Positions 1 through 5,220 of a DNA stretch of 5,220 bases are shown piece by piece. The stretch is from Bacteroidetes bacterium 4572_114 (GTDB lineage: Bacteria > Bacteroidota > Bacteroidia > Bacteroidales > 4484-276). The translations under genes and the position numbers were made by a program. The stretch's first letter is position 1. The number at the start of each line of letters is the position of its first letter. The stretch covers positions 1 through 5,220 of the forward strand of contig NIVA01000152.1 of NCBI GenBank assembly GCA_002254335.1, in the 5' to 3' direction. Below the pieces are notes generated by a model. It was not told the origin of the DNA. It was given only the letters and a program-made list of their open reading frames with translations, and did not search any database.

Positions 1-1252
1 GATATTCTACATTTTCGGGCTTGCCCAAGATATTTTCGGCACGCAAAAGTATAATATCCGGCGACAAGGAAGAGTATATGTCCCAGTGGCTTTCAACATC
101 CGACCTATCAATATTGTATTCATCTAACAATCTGATGGGATCGGCCGATAACCTGTCCTTCAAACCATAAATGTAATACTGCCCGTTATTTTTCCCTGTT
201 TCAGTAACAATAATACCCGGTTCAGATTTTAAATTTTCTACATAACCAGTCCATTTTTTATTTGCTGTATAATTGAAATATGCCCAGGTAAGGATTAAAA
301 TAAAAATAATGCTAAGAATCCCGATAGACCAGAAAGGTTTTTTTTGTCCCGAAAGCTTTTGGGACGGCCTTTTTTCATGGGTTTTCAGGCAGGGTGTCAG
401 TATTTCGTCAACCTGGCCAAAAACGGAGGTATCGCCATCAAAATCTTTAAGCTCCACCGAAAAATCCTTATGTATCAGTTCCAGGGCCTGCTGAAAATCC
501 ACACGTAAATTTTCGGGGGCTTCGCCTTTCACAACTGCGGCAATCAAAGCATAAGGCCCCTGCACAATCCAAACAGTGTGTTCGCCAACTTCAATCATAT
601 CTAATTCCTCACCGGGCGAGGTATTAAATGAATCTCGAACAAAATCACTTATGGCCGTCAGCATCGAAGATACCAGGTCGGCATCTTGGGAGGGGACATT
701 ACTGTCCATTACTTCACTTACCAACAACCCGGTTTTGTGATGGATAAGAAATATATGCTGTACCTTATAAACCAGGTTATGCAAAAGTACGATCTCGGCA
801 AATGGTTTACCGGTTGTTATTGATTTTATGCGCCACTTTATGCCATTGATGGAAAAACTATTTTCGAGCATTTTGTTCATCGACTGGATCATGTCCTTAA
901 ATGCCTCGGCAATAGATTTGCGGATTGCAGGCCCCATTATGGGGAATATGGCATCGACCAGGGGCCTGGAATCTTTTTTTACGCTTTTTAGTATTGCATT
1001 TTCAATGACGGGAAACAACGAATCAGACAATTTGTTGCCCGATTCGTGGCTCTGTTTTATGGCCAGGTGGATGGCTTTGCCAAGGTCGATAGAAAACTTT
1101 TCGGGGTCCTCAATCCGGTCTAAAAGCTCATCTAACCGTTTTTTCTCCTTTCCAAAAATCAGCTCACGAAGATTTTCCAGGTTTGGATCTTCATCGCCAG
1201 GGCTTTCGGGCCCAGCCACCAGGCCTTTACTATCATTATTGGAAAAAGCCAT
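1..1252 (-). CDS. Membrane-anchored OmpA-family-like protein with cytosolic roadblock-like domain (3' partial)
   Basis: Open from ATG at 1252 to the window edge, 417 codons without a stop; the C-terminus is missing. Seen: an N-terminal motif L28-R-E-L-I-F-G34 followed by a charged helix; a conserved-looking PIMGPAIRKSI stretch (104-114); a segment at about 151-265 with alternating strands and helices (IFLIHHKTGLLVSE from 167, DADLVSSMLTAISDFV, then VGEHTVWIVQGPYALIAAVV); a basic stretch before residue 306; one hydrophobic helix at about 307-326; then about 90 residues including GLKDRLSADP (363-372). The positive-inside rule puts the N-terminal half in the cytoplasm and the C-terminus in the periplasm. 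The overall pattern matches, from memory, bacterial proteins annotated 'OmpA family' whose peptidoglycan-binding domain is C-terminal; that domain would lie beyond position 1, so the name is inference. The 151-265 segment resembles roadblock/longin folds, known partners of small GTPases. The gene starts 8 nt after the stop of its upstream neighbour, so the two are probably co-transcribed and perhaps translationally coupled; no strong ribosome site is seen. Confidence 0.75.
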   Translation of the reverse strand, partial: MAFSNNDSKGLVAGPESPGDEDPNLENLRELIFGKEKKRLDELLDRIEDPEKFSIDLGKAIHLAIKQSHESGNKLSDSLFPVIENAILKSVKKDSRPLVDAIFPIMGPAIRKSIAEAFKDMIQSMNKMLENSFSINGIKWRIKSITTGKPFAEIVLLHNLVYKVQHIFLIHHKTGLLVSEVMDSNVPSQDADLVSSMLTAISDFVRDSFNTSPGEELDMIEVGEHTVWIVQGPYALIAAVVKGEAPENLRVDFQQALELIHKDFSVELKDFDGDTSVFGQVDEILTPCLKTHEKRPSQKLSGQKKPFWSIGILSIIFILILTWAYFNYTANKKWTGYVENLKSEPGIIVTETGKNNGQYYIYGLKDRLSADPIRLLDEYNIDRSDVESHWDIYSSLSPDIILLRAENILGKPENVEY

Positions 1253-1260
1253 ATCAATAT

Positions 1261-1818
1261 TTATCCATTTACGCTTTCCTGGTTTTCACCTGAAAGTTTT
1301 ATCGCAAGGTCGGTCAGTAGCACAGCCAAGGCCGATCTGTCGGTTTTGCCCTCCTGTAAAATATCCAACTCCTTGTCAAATACATTTCTCATCTCTTTAT
1401 TTTGATCTTTAAAATCGGAAGTGAGAAGTTTCATCTTCTCATAAAATTGCGCTTTTATCTCTTTTTGGGTATTAACAGTTGTTTCCTTTAATTTCAACAA
1501 ACGGGTTTCGAGGTCATCAATCTCTTTTGTATTTTTTTTACTCCCACTTAATCTTTCAATTTCCTCTTGTTTTAATTGGTCAGATAAAGATGAAAACTCC
1601 TCTTTCATAAATGATTCCAATAAATTTAACTTATTATTAAATTCATCGTTCATATCGCTGAGGTTTTTATTTAACCGATCCTCTACCTGGGCAAATCGTT
1701 TTTCGTATTCCGTCATATTGTTGCCAAACAGTATATCCCTGATTTTTGAAATTTTTTCGCCCTCAATTTCTGCAGGGGGTTCATTAGGTTTTTGTTTAAG
1801 TTCGTTTTCTGTTGCCAT
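1261..1818 (-). CDS. Small soluble coiled-coil protein, partner of the downstream OmpA-like gene
   Basis: A complete 185-residue acidic and lysine-rich protein without signal peptide or membrane segment, so probably cytosolic. Residues 1-22 are polar and likely disordered. I26-R-D-I-L-F-G32 is a hydrophobic motif followed by NNMTEYEKRFAQVEDRL. About 45-150 is almost entirely helical and heptad-like (leucine and phenylalanine spaced among E, K, D, N), a probable coiled coil. The C-terminus has a short amphipathic helix, SALAVLLTDLAIKLSG (162-177). The I-R-D-I-L-F-G motif has a close counterpart near the N-terminus of the downstream gene product, 8 nt away in the same operon, suggesting the two bind each other or a common partner. 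No enzymatic motif is visible. The ATG at 1818 is chosen because it follows a good promoter by about 25 nt and opens a plausible polar N-terminus. I recall similar proteins beside OmpA-like and small Ras/Rab-like GTPase genes, but no GTPase is in this window. Confidence 0.85.
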   Translation of the reverse strand: MATENELKQKPNEPPAEIEGEKISKIRDILFGNNMTEYEKRFAQVEDRLNKNLSDMNDEFNNKLNLLESFMKEEFSSLSDQLKQEEIERLSGSKKNTKEIDDLETRLLKLKETTVNTQKEIKAQFYEKMKLLTSDFKDQNKEMRNVFDKELDILQEGKTDRSALAVLLTDLAIKLSGENQESVNG

Positions 1819-1843
1819 GATAATATATGTTTAAGTTTTGCCA

Positions 1844-1876
1844 CAAAAGTAAATAAAAATAAGCCTTGGTTGCAAA
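1844..1876 (-). promoter_or_regulatory. Bacteroidota-type promoter for the coiled-coil/OmpA-like operon
   Basis: Read on the minus strand, TTTG (1876-1873) is followed after 21 bp by TACTTTTG (1851-1844), which fits the Bacteroidota consensus TTTG / TAnnTTTG. Transcription would begin near 1839, leaving a leader of about 20 nt before the ATG at 1818. This supports the coiled-coil gene being first in its operon. Confidence 0.6.
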
Positions 1877-1940
1877 CAATATTCAAAATAAGGTAAACTG
1901 GCATGAAATTACTAAAGAATATTTGAGTCTGGTCTAAAAA

Positions 1941-2022
1941 GCTGTCAGACAGTTATCTTCTAAAATATACATTGAAGTTAAAGTATTATATGTCCGACTT
2001 TTAACCTAAACTGTCTTACAGC
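1941..2022. repeat. 14-bp inverted repeat bracketing 82 bp
   Basis: GCTGTCAGACAGTT (1941-1954) is mirrored by AACTGTCTTACAGC (2009-2022) with one mismatch. The left arm is itself nearly palindromic (CTGTC-A-GACAG). The 54 bp between the arms are AT-rich and show no coding potential. It may be a pair of protein-binding sites, a tiny non-autonomous element, or a long-stem RNA fold; the sequence does not decide. No target-site duplication is evident. Confidence 0.55.
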
Positions 2023-2027
2023 TGTTC

Positions 2028-2050
2028 ACCCAAACATTTGCTTTTTGGGT
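2028..2050. repeat. Short hairpin, 7-bp arms
   Basis: ACCCAAA (2028-2034) and TTTGGGT (2044-2050) form a 7-bp stem with a 9-nt loop. No T-tract follows on either strand, and neither flanking gene ends here, so a terminator role is not supported. The stretch 2051-2103 after it is AT-rich and shows nothing further that can be supported. Confidence 0.35.
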
Positions 2051-2110
2051 TAAGCTCATAATTATTTCCCACTAAAAAATGTAGTAGGGCCGCAAATATC
2101 AACATCCGAT

Positions 2111-2185
2111 TGCGGATAACCATATCATTATTCGCAGTCGTACTGCGAATAAATACTACTTTATTCGCATTGCCATTGCGGATAA
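2111..2185. repeat. Array of five alternating TGCGRATAA sites, probable operator
   Basis: Five 9-bp copies occur: TGCGGATAA at 2111-2119 (+), TTATTCGCA at 2128-2136 (the minus-strand form), TGCGAATAA at 2144-2152 (+), TTATTCGCA at 2161-2169 (minus) and TGCGGATAA at 2177-2185 (+). Orientation alternates strictly and start-to-start spacings are 17, 16, 17 and 16 bp, so same-strand copies lie exactly 33 bp apart. Sequence between the sites is not conserved. Neighbouring copies form inverted repeats: 2128-2138 with 2142-2152 is a perfect 11-bp pair with a 3-nt centre, and 2157-2169 with 2177-2189 is a 13-bp pair with one G-T mismatch. The last two sites flank the -33 element of the promoter of the response-regulator gene, so a bound protein would probably block RNA polymerase. 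The binding factor is unknown. A dispersed palindromic repeat family is the main alternative. Confidence 0.7.
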
Positions 2186-2198
2186 AGTAATATTTTTG
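2170..2198 (+). promoter_or_regulatory. Bacteroidota-type promoter for the LytTR response-regulator gene
   Basis: TTG (2170-2172) and TATTTTTG (2191-2198) are separated by 18 bp and fit the TTG / TAnnTTTG consensus. Transcription would start near 2203, giving a leader of about 50 nt. The -33 element falls in the 7-bp gap between two inverted TGCGRATAA sites, and the -7 box begins 5 bp beyond the last site. The repeat array would lie upstream of the RNA, which favours a DNA-level role for it. Confidence 0.6.
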
Positions 2199-2254
2199 AT
2201 AAATAATTATTCAAGGGGAATAAGTTTTAACAGATTAAAAAACATCTTCGGTTT

Positions 2255-2854
2255 ATGCAACTAAAATGCCTCATAGTTGACGATGAAACATTGGCGCAGG
2301 ATGTCATCGAAAAATACATTACCATCACCCCGACATTGAAATTGGTTGGCAAATGTGATTACGCCATTGAAGCCATTTCATTTTTGCACAACAACCGGGT
2401 TGACCTGCTTTTTCTGGATTTGAACATGCCCGAACTCGGTGGCCTCGACATGCTTAAAACTTTAGGCAGCCCACCGAAAGTTATCCTCACAACAGCTTAC
2501 TCGGAATACGCCCTCGAAAGTTATAAATATGGTGTGTTCGATTATTTGTTGAAACCCATCAAACTGGAACGGTTTATTAAAGCTGTTAACAAGGTGGTTG
2601 AACAGTTTGTTGTAACAAATGAGGCAGAAGAAATTCCGGTCGTACTGCAACCCCAATCAATTTTTATTAAAGAAGACCAGGTAACTTACCAACTTGATAT
2701 GAACGACATCCTTTTTGTTGAAGCTTATGGCAATTATCTGAAAGTACACACCCCGGCAAAGGTTTATGTTGCCCGCGAAACCATGCACGATATGGAGGGA
2801 AAATTGCCGGATAACGATTTCCTGCGCATACACAAATCCTACATTATCGCCTAA
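2255..2854 (+). CDS. LytTR-family two-component response regulator, truncated by in-frame stop
   Basis: As read, 199 residues. Residues 1-120 form a CheY-like receiver domain: acidic pair D9-D10, phospho-acceptor D55 within FLDLNMPE, switch residue T80 before A81, and K100 before P101. All key residues are intact. A linker follows, then a LytTR DNA-binding domain from about 136 (SIFIKEDQVTYQLDMNDILFVEAYGNYLKVH), ending abruptly at IHKSYIIA. Family members run to about 235-250 residues, and the missing LytTR strands are present in the same frame after the TAA at 2852-2854, to a TGA at 2966-2968. The truncated product lacks about the last third of its DNA-binding domain and is unlikely to bind DNA normally. 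Start at 2255 puts the acidic pair at the usual distance from the N-terminus. No LytS-type histidine kinase lies in the window. The promoter overlaps an array of repeated sites. Family assignment is firm; whether the gene is functional is doubtful. Confidence 0.9.
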   Translation: MQLKCLIVDDETLAQDVIEKYITITPTLKLVGKCDYAIEAISFLHNNRVDLLFLDLNMPELGGLDMLKTLGSPPKVILTTAYSEYALESYKYGVFDYLLKPIKLERFIKAVNKVVEQFVVTNEAEEIPVVLQPQSIFIKEDQVTYQLDMNDILFVEAYGNYLKVHTPAKVYVARETMHDMEGKLPDNDFLRIHKSYIIA

Positions 2855-2968
2855 CCAAAAATTGAATCGATAAGCGGGAACAGGGTATTTATCAATAAAC
2901 AGGAAATCCCGGTAGGCGAGATGTATAAATTAACGCTTAACAAAAAGCTGAAACCTGGTGGGCAATGA
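2855..2968 (+). pseudogene. Detached C-terminal end of the LytTR domain (after premature stop)
   Basis: Directly after the TAA at 2852-2854, the same frame continues for 37 codons to TGA at 2966-2968, with PKIESISGNRVFI, then NKQEIPVGEMYKLTL and NKKLKPGGQ. This is the expected end of a LytTR domain: the pattern IHKSYIIA-x-x-KI-x-x-I-x-G-N-x-V-x-I-x-x-x-x-I-P-V-G is typical of the family. Restoring one sense codon at 2852 would give a normal 237-residue regulator. No frameshift is needed; a single substitution (for example TTA to TAA) explains the break. Confidence 0.85.
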
Positions 2969-2976
2969 ATTTGGCA

Positions 2977-3038
2977 AGTCAGGGTTTGACTTTAAGTCAA
3001 GCCCTGACTATGTGACTTAAAGTCAAGCCCTGACTATG
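2977..3038. repeat. 16-bp inverted repeat overlapping a 26-bp tandem duplication
   Basis: AGTCAGGGTTTGACTT (2977-2992) and AAGTCAAGCCCTGACT (2994-3009) pair along 16 bp with one G-T mismatch around a single central base. The block 2987-3012 is repeated at 3013-3038 as an adjacent 26-bp copy with one difference (T2993 versus A3019). Each copy contains the small palindrome TGACTT-N-AAGTCA. The stem begins 9 nt after the TGA that ends the restored regulator frame, so it could help end transcription, but no T-tract follows. A dispersed palindromic repeat that duplicated locally is equally possible. Confidence 0.7.
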
Positions 3039-3102
3039 TCCATAATATTACTTTTATAAATCCCTGAAAACCAAGCCACCAAAAAAAGATTTCCCTTTGT
3101 GC

Positions 3103-3134
3103 TTTGTTAGTATGGAAAAGTTTACATATGTTTG
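3103..3134 (+). promoter_or_regulatory. Bacteroidota-type promoter for the LamG protein gene
   Basis: TTTG (3103-3106), a 20-bp spacer, then TATGTTTG (3127-3134) match the TTTG / TAnnTTTG consensus. Transcription would start near 3140, leaving a leader of about 60 nt that is AT-rich and lacks a clear Shine-Dalgarno sequence, as is common in this phylum. Confidence 0.6.
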
Positions 3135-3199
3135 CCGTCAATTATCTATTATTATCATTTGAAAGTTTCAACAATCATTCTTTTTAAAACCCAACAAAC

Positions 3200-5220
3200 A
3201 TGAAAAAAACAATTACAACTTTAACAGCACTGCTCATAACACTAATAATGGGCAACAGCCTTGTGGCACAAAACAACGGGCTCGAATTTGAGGCGGACAT
3301 AAGTGACAATAATCAAACTGGGGGGTATGTTCACATATCTGACCCCATAGTTAGTACATATCCTTTTTCCATTTGTGCCTGGATAAAAACAGGATCCATT
3401 GAAACTGAGGATAGGGTAATATTTAGTATCGGAGATAATGGTAATACCAAGCATTATTTTGGAATTGATGTTGGTGAAGATGAAGGTGGCCGGGTTGGGA
3501 TTAGGGCGCGTAATGGAGGTATAACGACCACCTACGGTACTACACATGTTGATGATAATAAATGGCACCATGTTGTTGGTGTGTTTGCAAGCGCAACAAG
3601 CAGGACACTTTATGTTGATGGGGTATCAGAAGCTACTAGTACCGATAGCAGACTTTTAGATGCAGATAATCTTGACGACGCAGGAATTGGCAGGTGGGAG
3701 GATAGCTCACCAAAATCATATTTTGATGGCCAGATTGATGAAGTAAGTGTTTGGGGCAAAGCCCTCATAGGAGAGGATATCCATGCCTTGATGTATAAAG
3801 AACTTAACGGGACAGAATCAGATTTACTTGCATATTATAATTTAAACGAAACCTCTGGTACAACTGCTGATAATTTACAAGGTGATAGTGATCTTGACGG
3901 GACTCTAATGCACAACGATTACGGTACTACTACCGGGAGTGATCCTGAGTGGGTAACTTCCGCCGCATTTTTCGGCCCAAAATATTGTTTGGACTTTGAT
4001 GGGGTTGATGATTATGTAGATATCGGTACAGGGCCAGTATCCGTAAAAAGTGTTGAATTTTGGGCATACCCTGCCACTATCACCGAATATTTTATCGACC
4101 TGAATGGTACTGCTTATATCTCATCAAGTGCCGGTACAATTTCGGCAACAGGTTTTGCTTTACCAACTATTTATGTCGATGGCATAGCAAGCACTACTGT
4201 TGTAGCTGGTAAATGGCAACACATTACCGTAACCACAGCAACGGGCATTGACGCTTCGGATTTAGATATTGGCAGATTAGAGGGACAGGAGGAATTTGAC
4301 GGGCGCATCGACGAGGTGCGATTATGGAGTGATGTCCGTACTGTATCAGAAATCCATGGAAACACGTACAAAACACTTGTTGGGGATGAAGAGGAATTAG
4401 TTGGCTATTATAATTTTGACAGAGAAAGCGGAACCGTCCTTCTTGATTTTTCGGGAGAGGATTATAATGATGGAACTTTGATCAATATGGCAGATGCTGA
4501 CTGGGTTGCCTCCACAGCTTTTAATACCTGGTTAAATACAGACGATTCAGGCTGGTCAACTGCATCCAACTGGTCGGATGAAACCCCGGTTTCAACTGAT
4601 AACGTGGGGGTTTATACCTATTCGGGAACCGGGAACGTACAACCAACAGCCAGTGCTGATGTAAGTTGCAATGATTTGTATATAGATGGGGATGCAATAT
4701 TAACAAACACCTCAAATACAATAACGGCATCAGGAAATGTTATTAATTACGGGACACTTTCAATTGCCGGAAATATGACAATCGGGGGCTACCTCGACAA
4801 CGACCACGTCGGCACGTTCACCATCAAATCATCTTCTTCGGGCACAGGCTCCGTTATTGTTACTGGAACAGCTTCCGGAGATGTAAAAGTCGAACGTTTT
4901 CTCACCCACGACAGATGGCATTATATATCCGGCCAAACAAATATGACAGAGGATTTCGACGAATTGTCAATGGGCTTGACCGGTGGCACAAATGGAGACC
5001 AGTTTTATCGTTGGGAAGAAGCTTATAATTACAATTCCAATATCGGCAACTGGGTTGACATTTTAAATGGCCCTAACGGCAACAACTCTACAATGAGTAG
5101 CGAAGGATTTGATGATTGCAAAGGTTACGCCATAAATTATATTACAACAAATGAAACTTTAGAACTTAGCGGGGTACCTTACACTTCTAATCAAAGCATA
5201 AATATTACTAAAACAGCAAG
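3200..5220 (+). CDS. Secreted multidomain protein with two LamG-like domains (3' partial)
   Basis: Open from ATG at 3200 to the window end, 673 codons without a stop. Residues 1-24 are a signal peptide (basic MKK, hydrophobic core, likely cleavage around VAQ), so the product is exported. Two concanavalin/LamG-like jelly-roll domains follow. The first, about 27-200, has FSICAWIKTG, KWHHVVGVF, TLYVDGV and FDGQIDEVSVW. The second, about 263-385, has CLDFDGVDDYVDI, VEFWAYP, KWQHITVT and FDGRIDEVRLW. Each is followed by a similar linker: LLAYYNLNETSGT...DGTL...WVTSAAF (209-257) and LVGYYNFDRESGT...DGTL...WVASTAF (400-441), so the unit appears duplicated. Next comes a GWSTASNWSDETP module, then repetitive beta-rich sequence (ILTNTSNTITASGNVINYGTLSIAGN), then VERF (564-567) and RWHYIS (572-577), a combination I know from large surface proteins of Bacteroidota. 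Such proteins often end in a type IX secretion sorting domain, which would lie outside the window. LamG domains commonly bind glycans or proteins; no catalytic motif is seen, so an adhesin or cell-surface role is likely but unproved. Confidence 0.85.
   Translation, partial: MKKTITTLTALLITLIMGNSLVAQNNGLEFEADISDNNQTGGYVHISDPIVSTYPFSICAWIKTGSIETEDRVIFSIGDNGNTKHYFGIDVGEDEGGRVGIRARNGGITTTYGTTHVDDNKWHHVVGVFASATSRTLYVDGVSEATSTDSRLLDADNLDDAGIGRWEDSSPKSYFDGQIDEVSVWGKALIGEDIHALMYKELNGTESDLLAYYNLNETSGTTADNLQGDSDLDGTLMHNDYGTTTGSDPEWVTSAAFFGPKYCLDFDGVDDYVDIGTGPVSVKSVEFWAYPATITEYFIDLNGTAYISSSAGTISATGFALPTIYVDGIASTTVVAGKWQHITVTTATGIDASDLDIGRLEGQEEFDGRIDEVRLWSDVRTVSEIHGNTYKTLVGDEEELVGYYNFDRESGTVLLDFSGEDYNDGTLINMADADWVASTAFNTWLNTDDSGWSTASNWSDETPVSTDNVGVYTYSGTGNVQPTASADVSCNDLYIDGDAILTNTSNTITASGNVINYGTLSIAGNMTIGGYLDNDHVGTFTIKSSSSGTGSVIVTGTASGDVKVERFLTHDRWHYISGQTNMTEDFDELSMGLTGGTNGDQFYRWEEAYNYNSNIGNWVDILNGPNGNNSTMSSEGFDDCKGYAINYITTNETLELSGVPYTSNQSINITKTA

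Noticed and set aside
828..1412. Plus-strand open frame of 194 codons
   Set aside because: It lies opposite the well-supported minus-strand OmpA-like and coiled-coil genes, spans their junction, has low-complexity Ser/Phe/Arg composition and no promoter or recognisable motif. It is an antisense shadow.
1713..1904. Minus-strand frame of 63 codons overlapping the start of the coiled-coil gene
   Set aside because: It begins upstream of the promoter found at 1844-1876, runs through it, and overlaps the real gene in another frame; composition does not resemble a protein with a function.
2111..2185. CRISPR-like or rho-independent terminator reading of the alternating array
   Set aside because: Repeats are only 9 bp, alternate in orientation and have 7-8-bp gaps, unlike CRISPR. 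Neither flanking gene ends here (they diverge), and a promoter starts inside the array, so a terminator is not needed.
2211..2222. AAGGGGAA as a ribosome binding site for the response regulator gene
   Set aside because: It is about 35 nt before the ATG at 2255, too far for a Shine-Dalgarno role, and no earlier in-frame start would give a proper receiver N-terminus.
3117..3175. AAAGTTTAC near 3118 and a second AAAGTTT near 3163 as possible LytTR binding repeats
   Set aside because: They match the LytTR half-site only partly and are about 45 bp apart rather than about 21 bp, so they do not support control of the LamG gene by the neighbouring regulator.
3242..4730. Three minus-strand frames (3242-3571, 4171-4371, 4521-4730)
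   Set aside because: All lie opposite the continuous LamG frame, which has clear domain sequence throughout. They are antisense shadows without their own signals.

Overview
The window looks like chromosomal DNA from a member of the Bacteroidota. Three intergenic regions carry good matches to the phylum's unusual promoter (TTTG or TTG near -33, TAnnTTTG near -7), start codons have A-rich leaders with little Shine-Dalgarno sequence, and a LytTR-type response regulator sits beside a long secreted LamG protein of the kind common in this phylum. Genus cannot be told from this sequence.

Layout. Positions 1-1818 hold two minus-strand genes in a tight operon (8-nt gap), read from a promoter near 1844-1876. 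The first is a 185-residue soluble coiled-coil protein. The second (417 residues visible, C-terminus beyond position 1) has a cytosolic N-terminal half with a roadblock/longin-like segment, one membrane helix, and the start of a periplasmic region resembling OmpA-family proteins. Both share an N-terminal [IL]-R-[ED]-hydrophobic-hydrophobic-F-G motif, which suggests a common partner and a single trans-envelope module.

Positions 1819-2254 are a 436-bp divergent intergenic region with no credible gene. It contains a 14-bp inverted repeat bracketing 82 bp, a small hairpin, and five 9-bp sites TGCGRATAA in strictly alternating orientation with an exact 33-bp same-strand period. The last two sites surround the -33 element of a promoter that reads into the response-regulator gene, so the array looks like an operator.

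Positions 2255-2968 encode a LytTR response regulator with an intact receiver domain. An in-frame TAA at 2852-2854 interrupts its DNA-binding domain; the frame continues for 37 family-like residues to a TGA. The gene is therefore probably a recent pseudogene, a truncated allele, or the site of a sequence error. No histidine kinase is next to it.

Positions 2969-3199 hold a 26-bp tandem duplication overlapping a near-perfect 16-bp inverted repeat, then a Bacteroidota-type promoter. From 3200 to the window end runs an exported multidomain protein (673 residues visible) with two LamG-like domains, a beta-rich 'NW' module and a VERF/RWHYIS region. It is probably a surface or secreted protein whose C-terminal sorting domain would lie outside the window.

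The best candidates for something little described are the alternating operator array and the two-gene roadblock-like/coiled-coil/OmpA-like module. No function is proved for either from this sequence alone.
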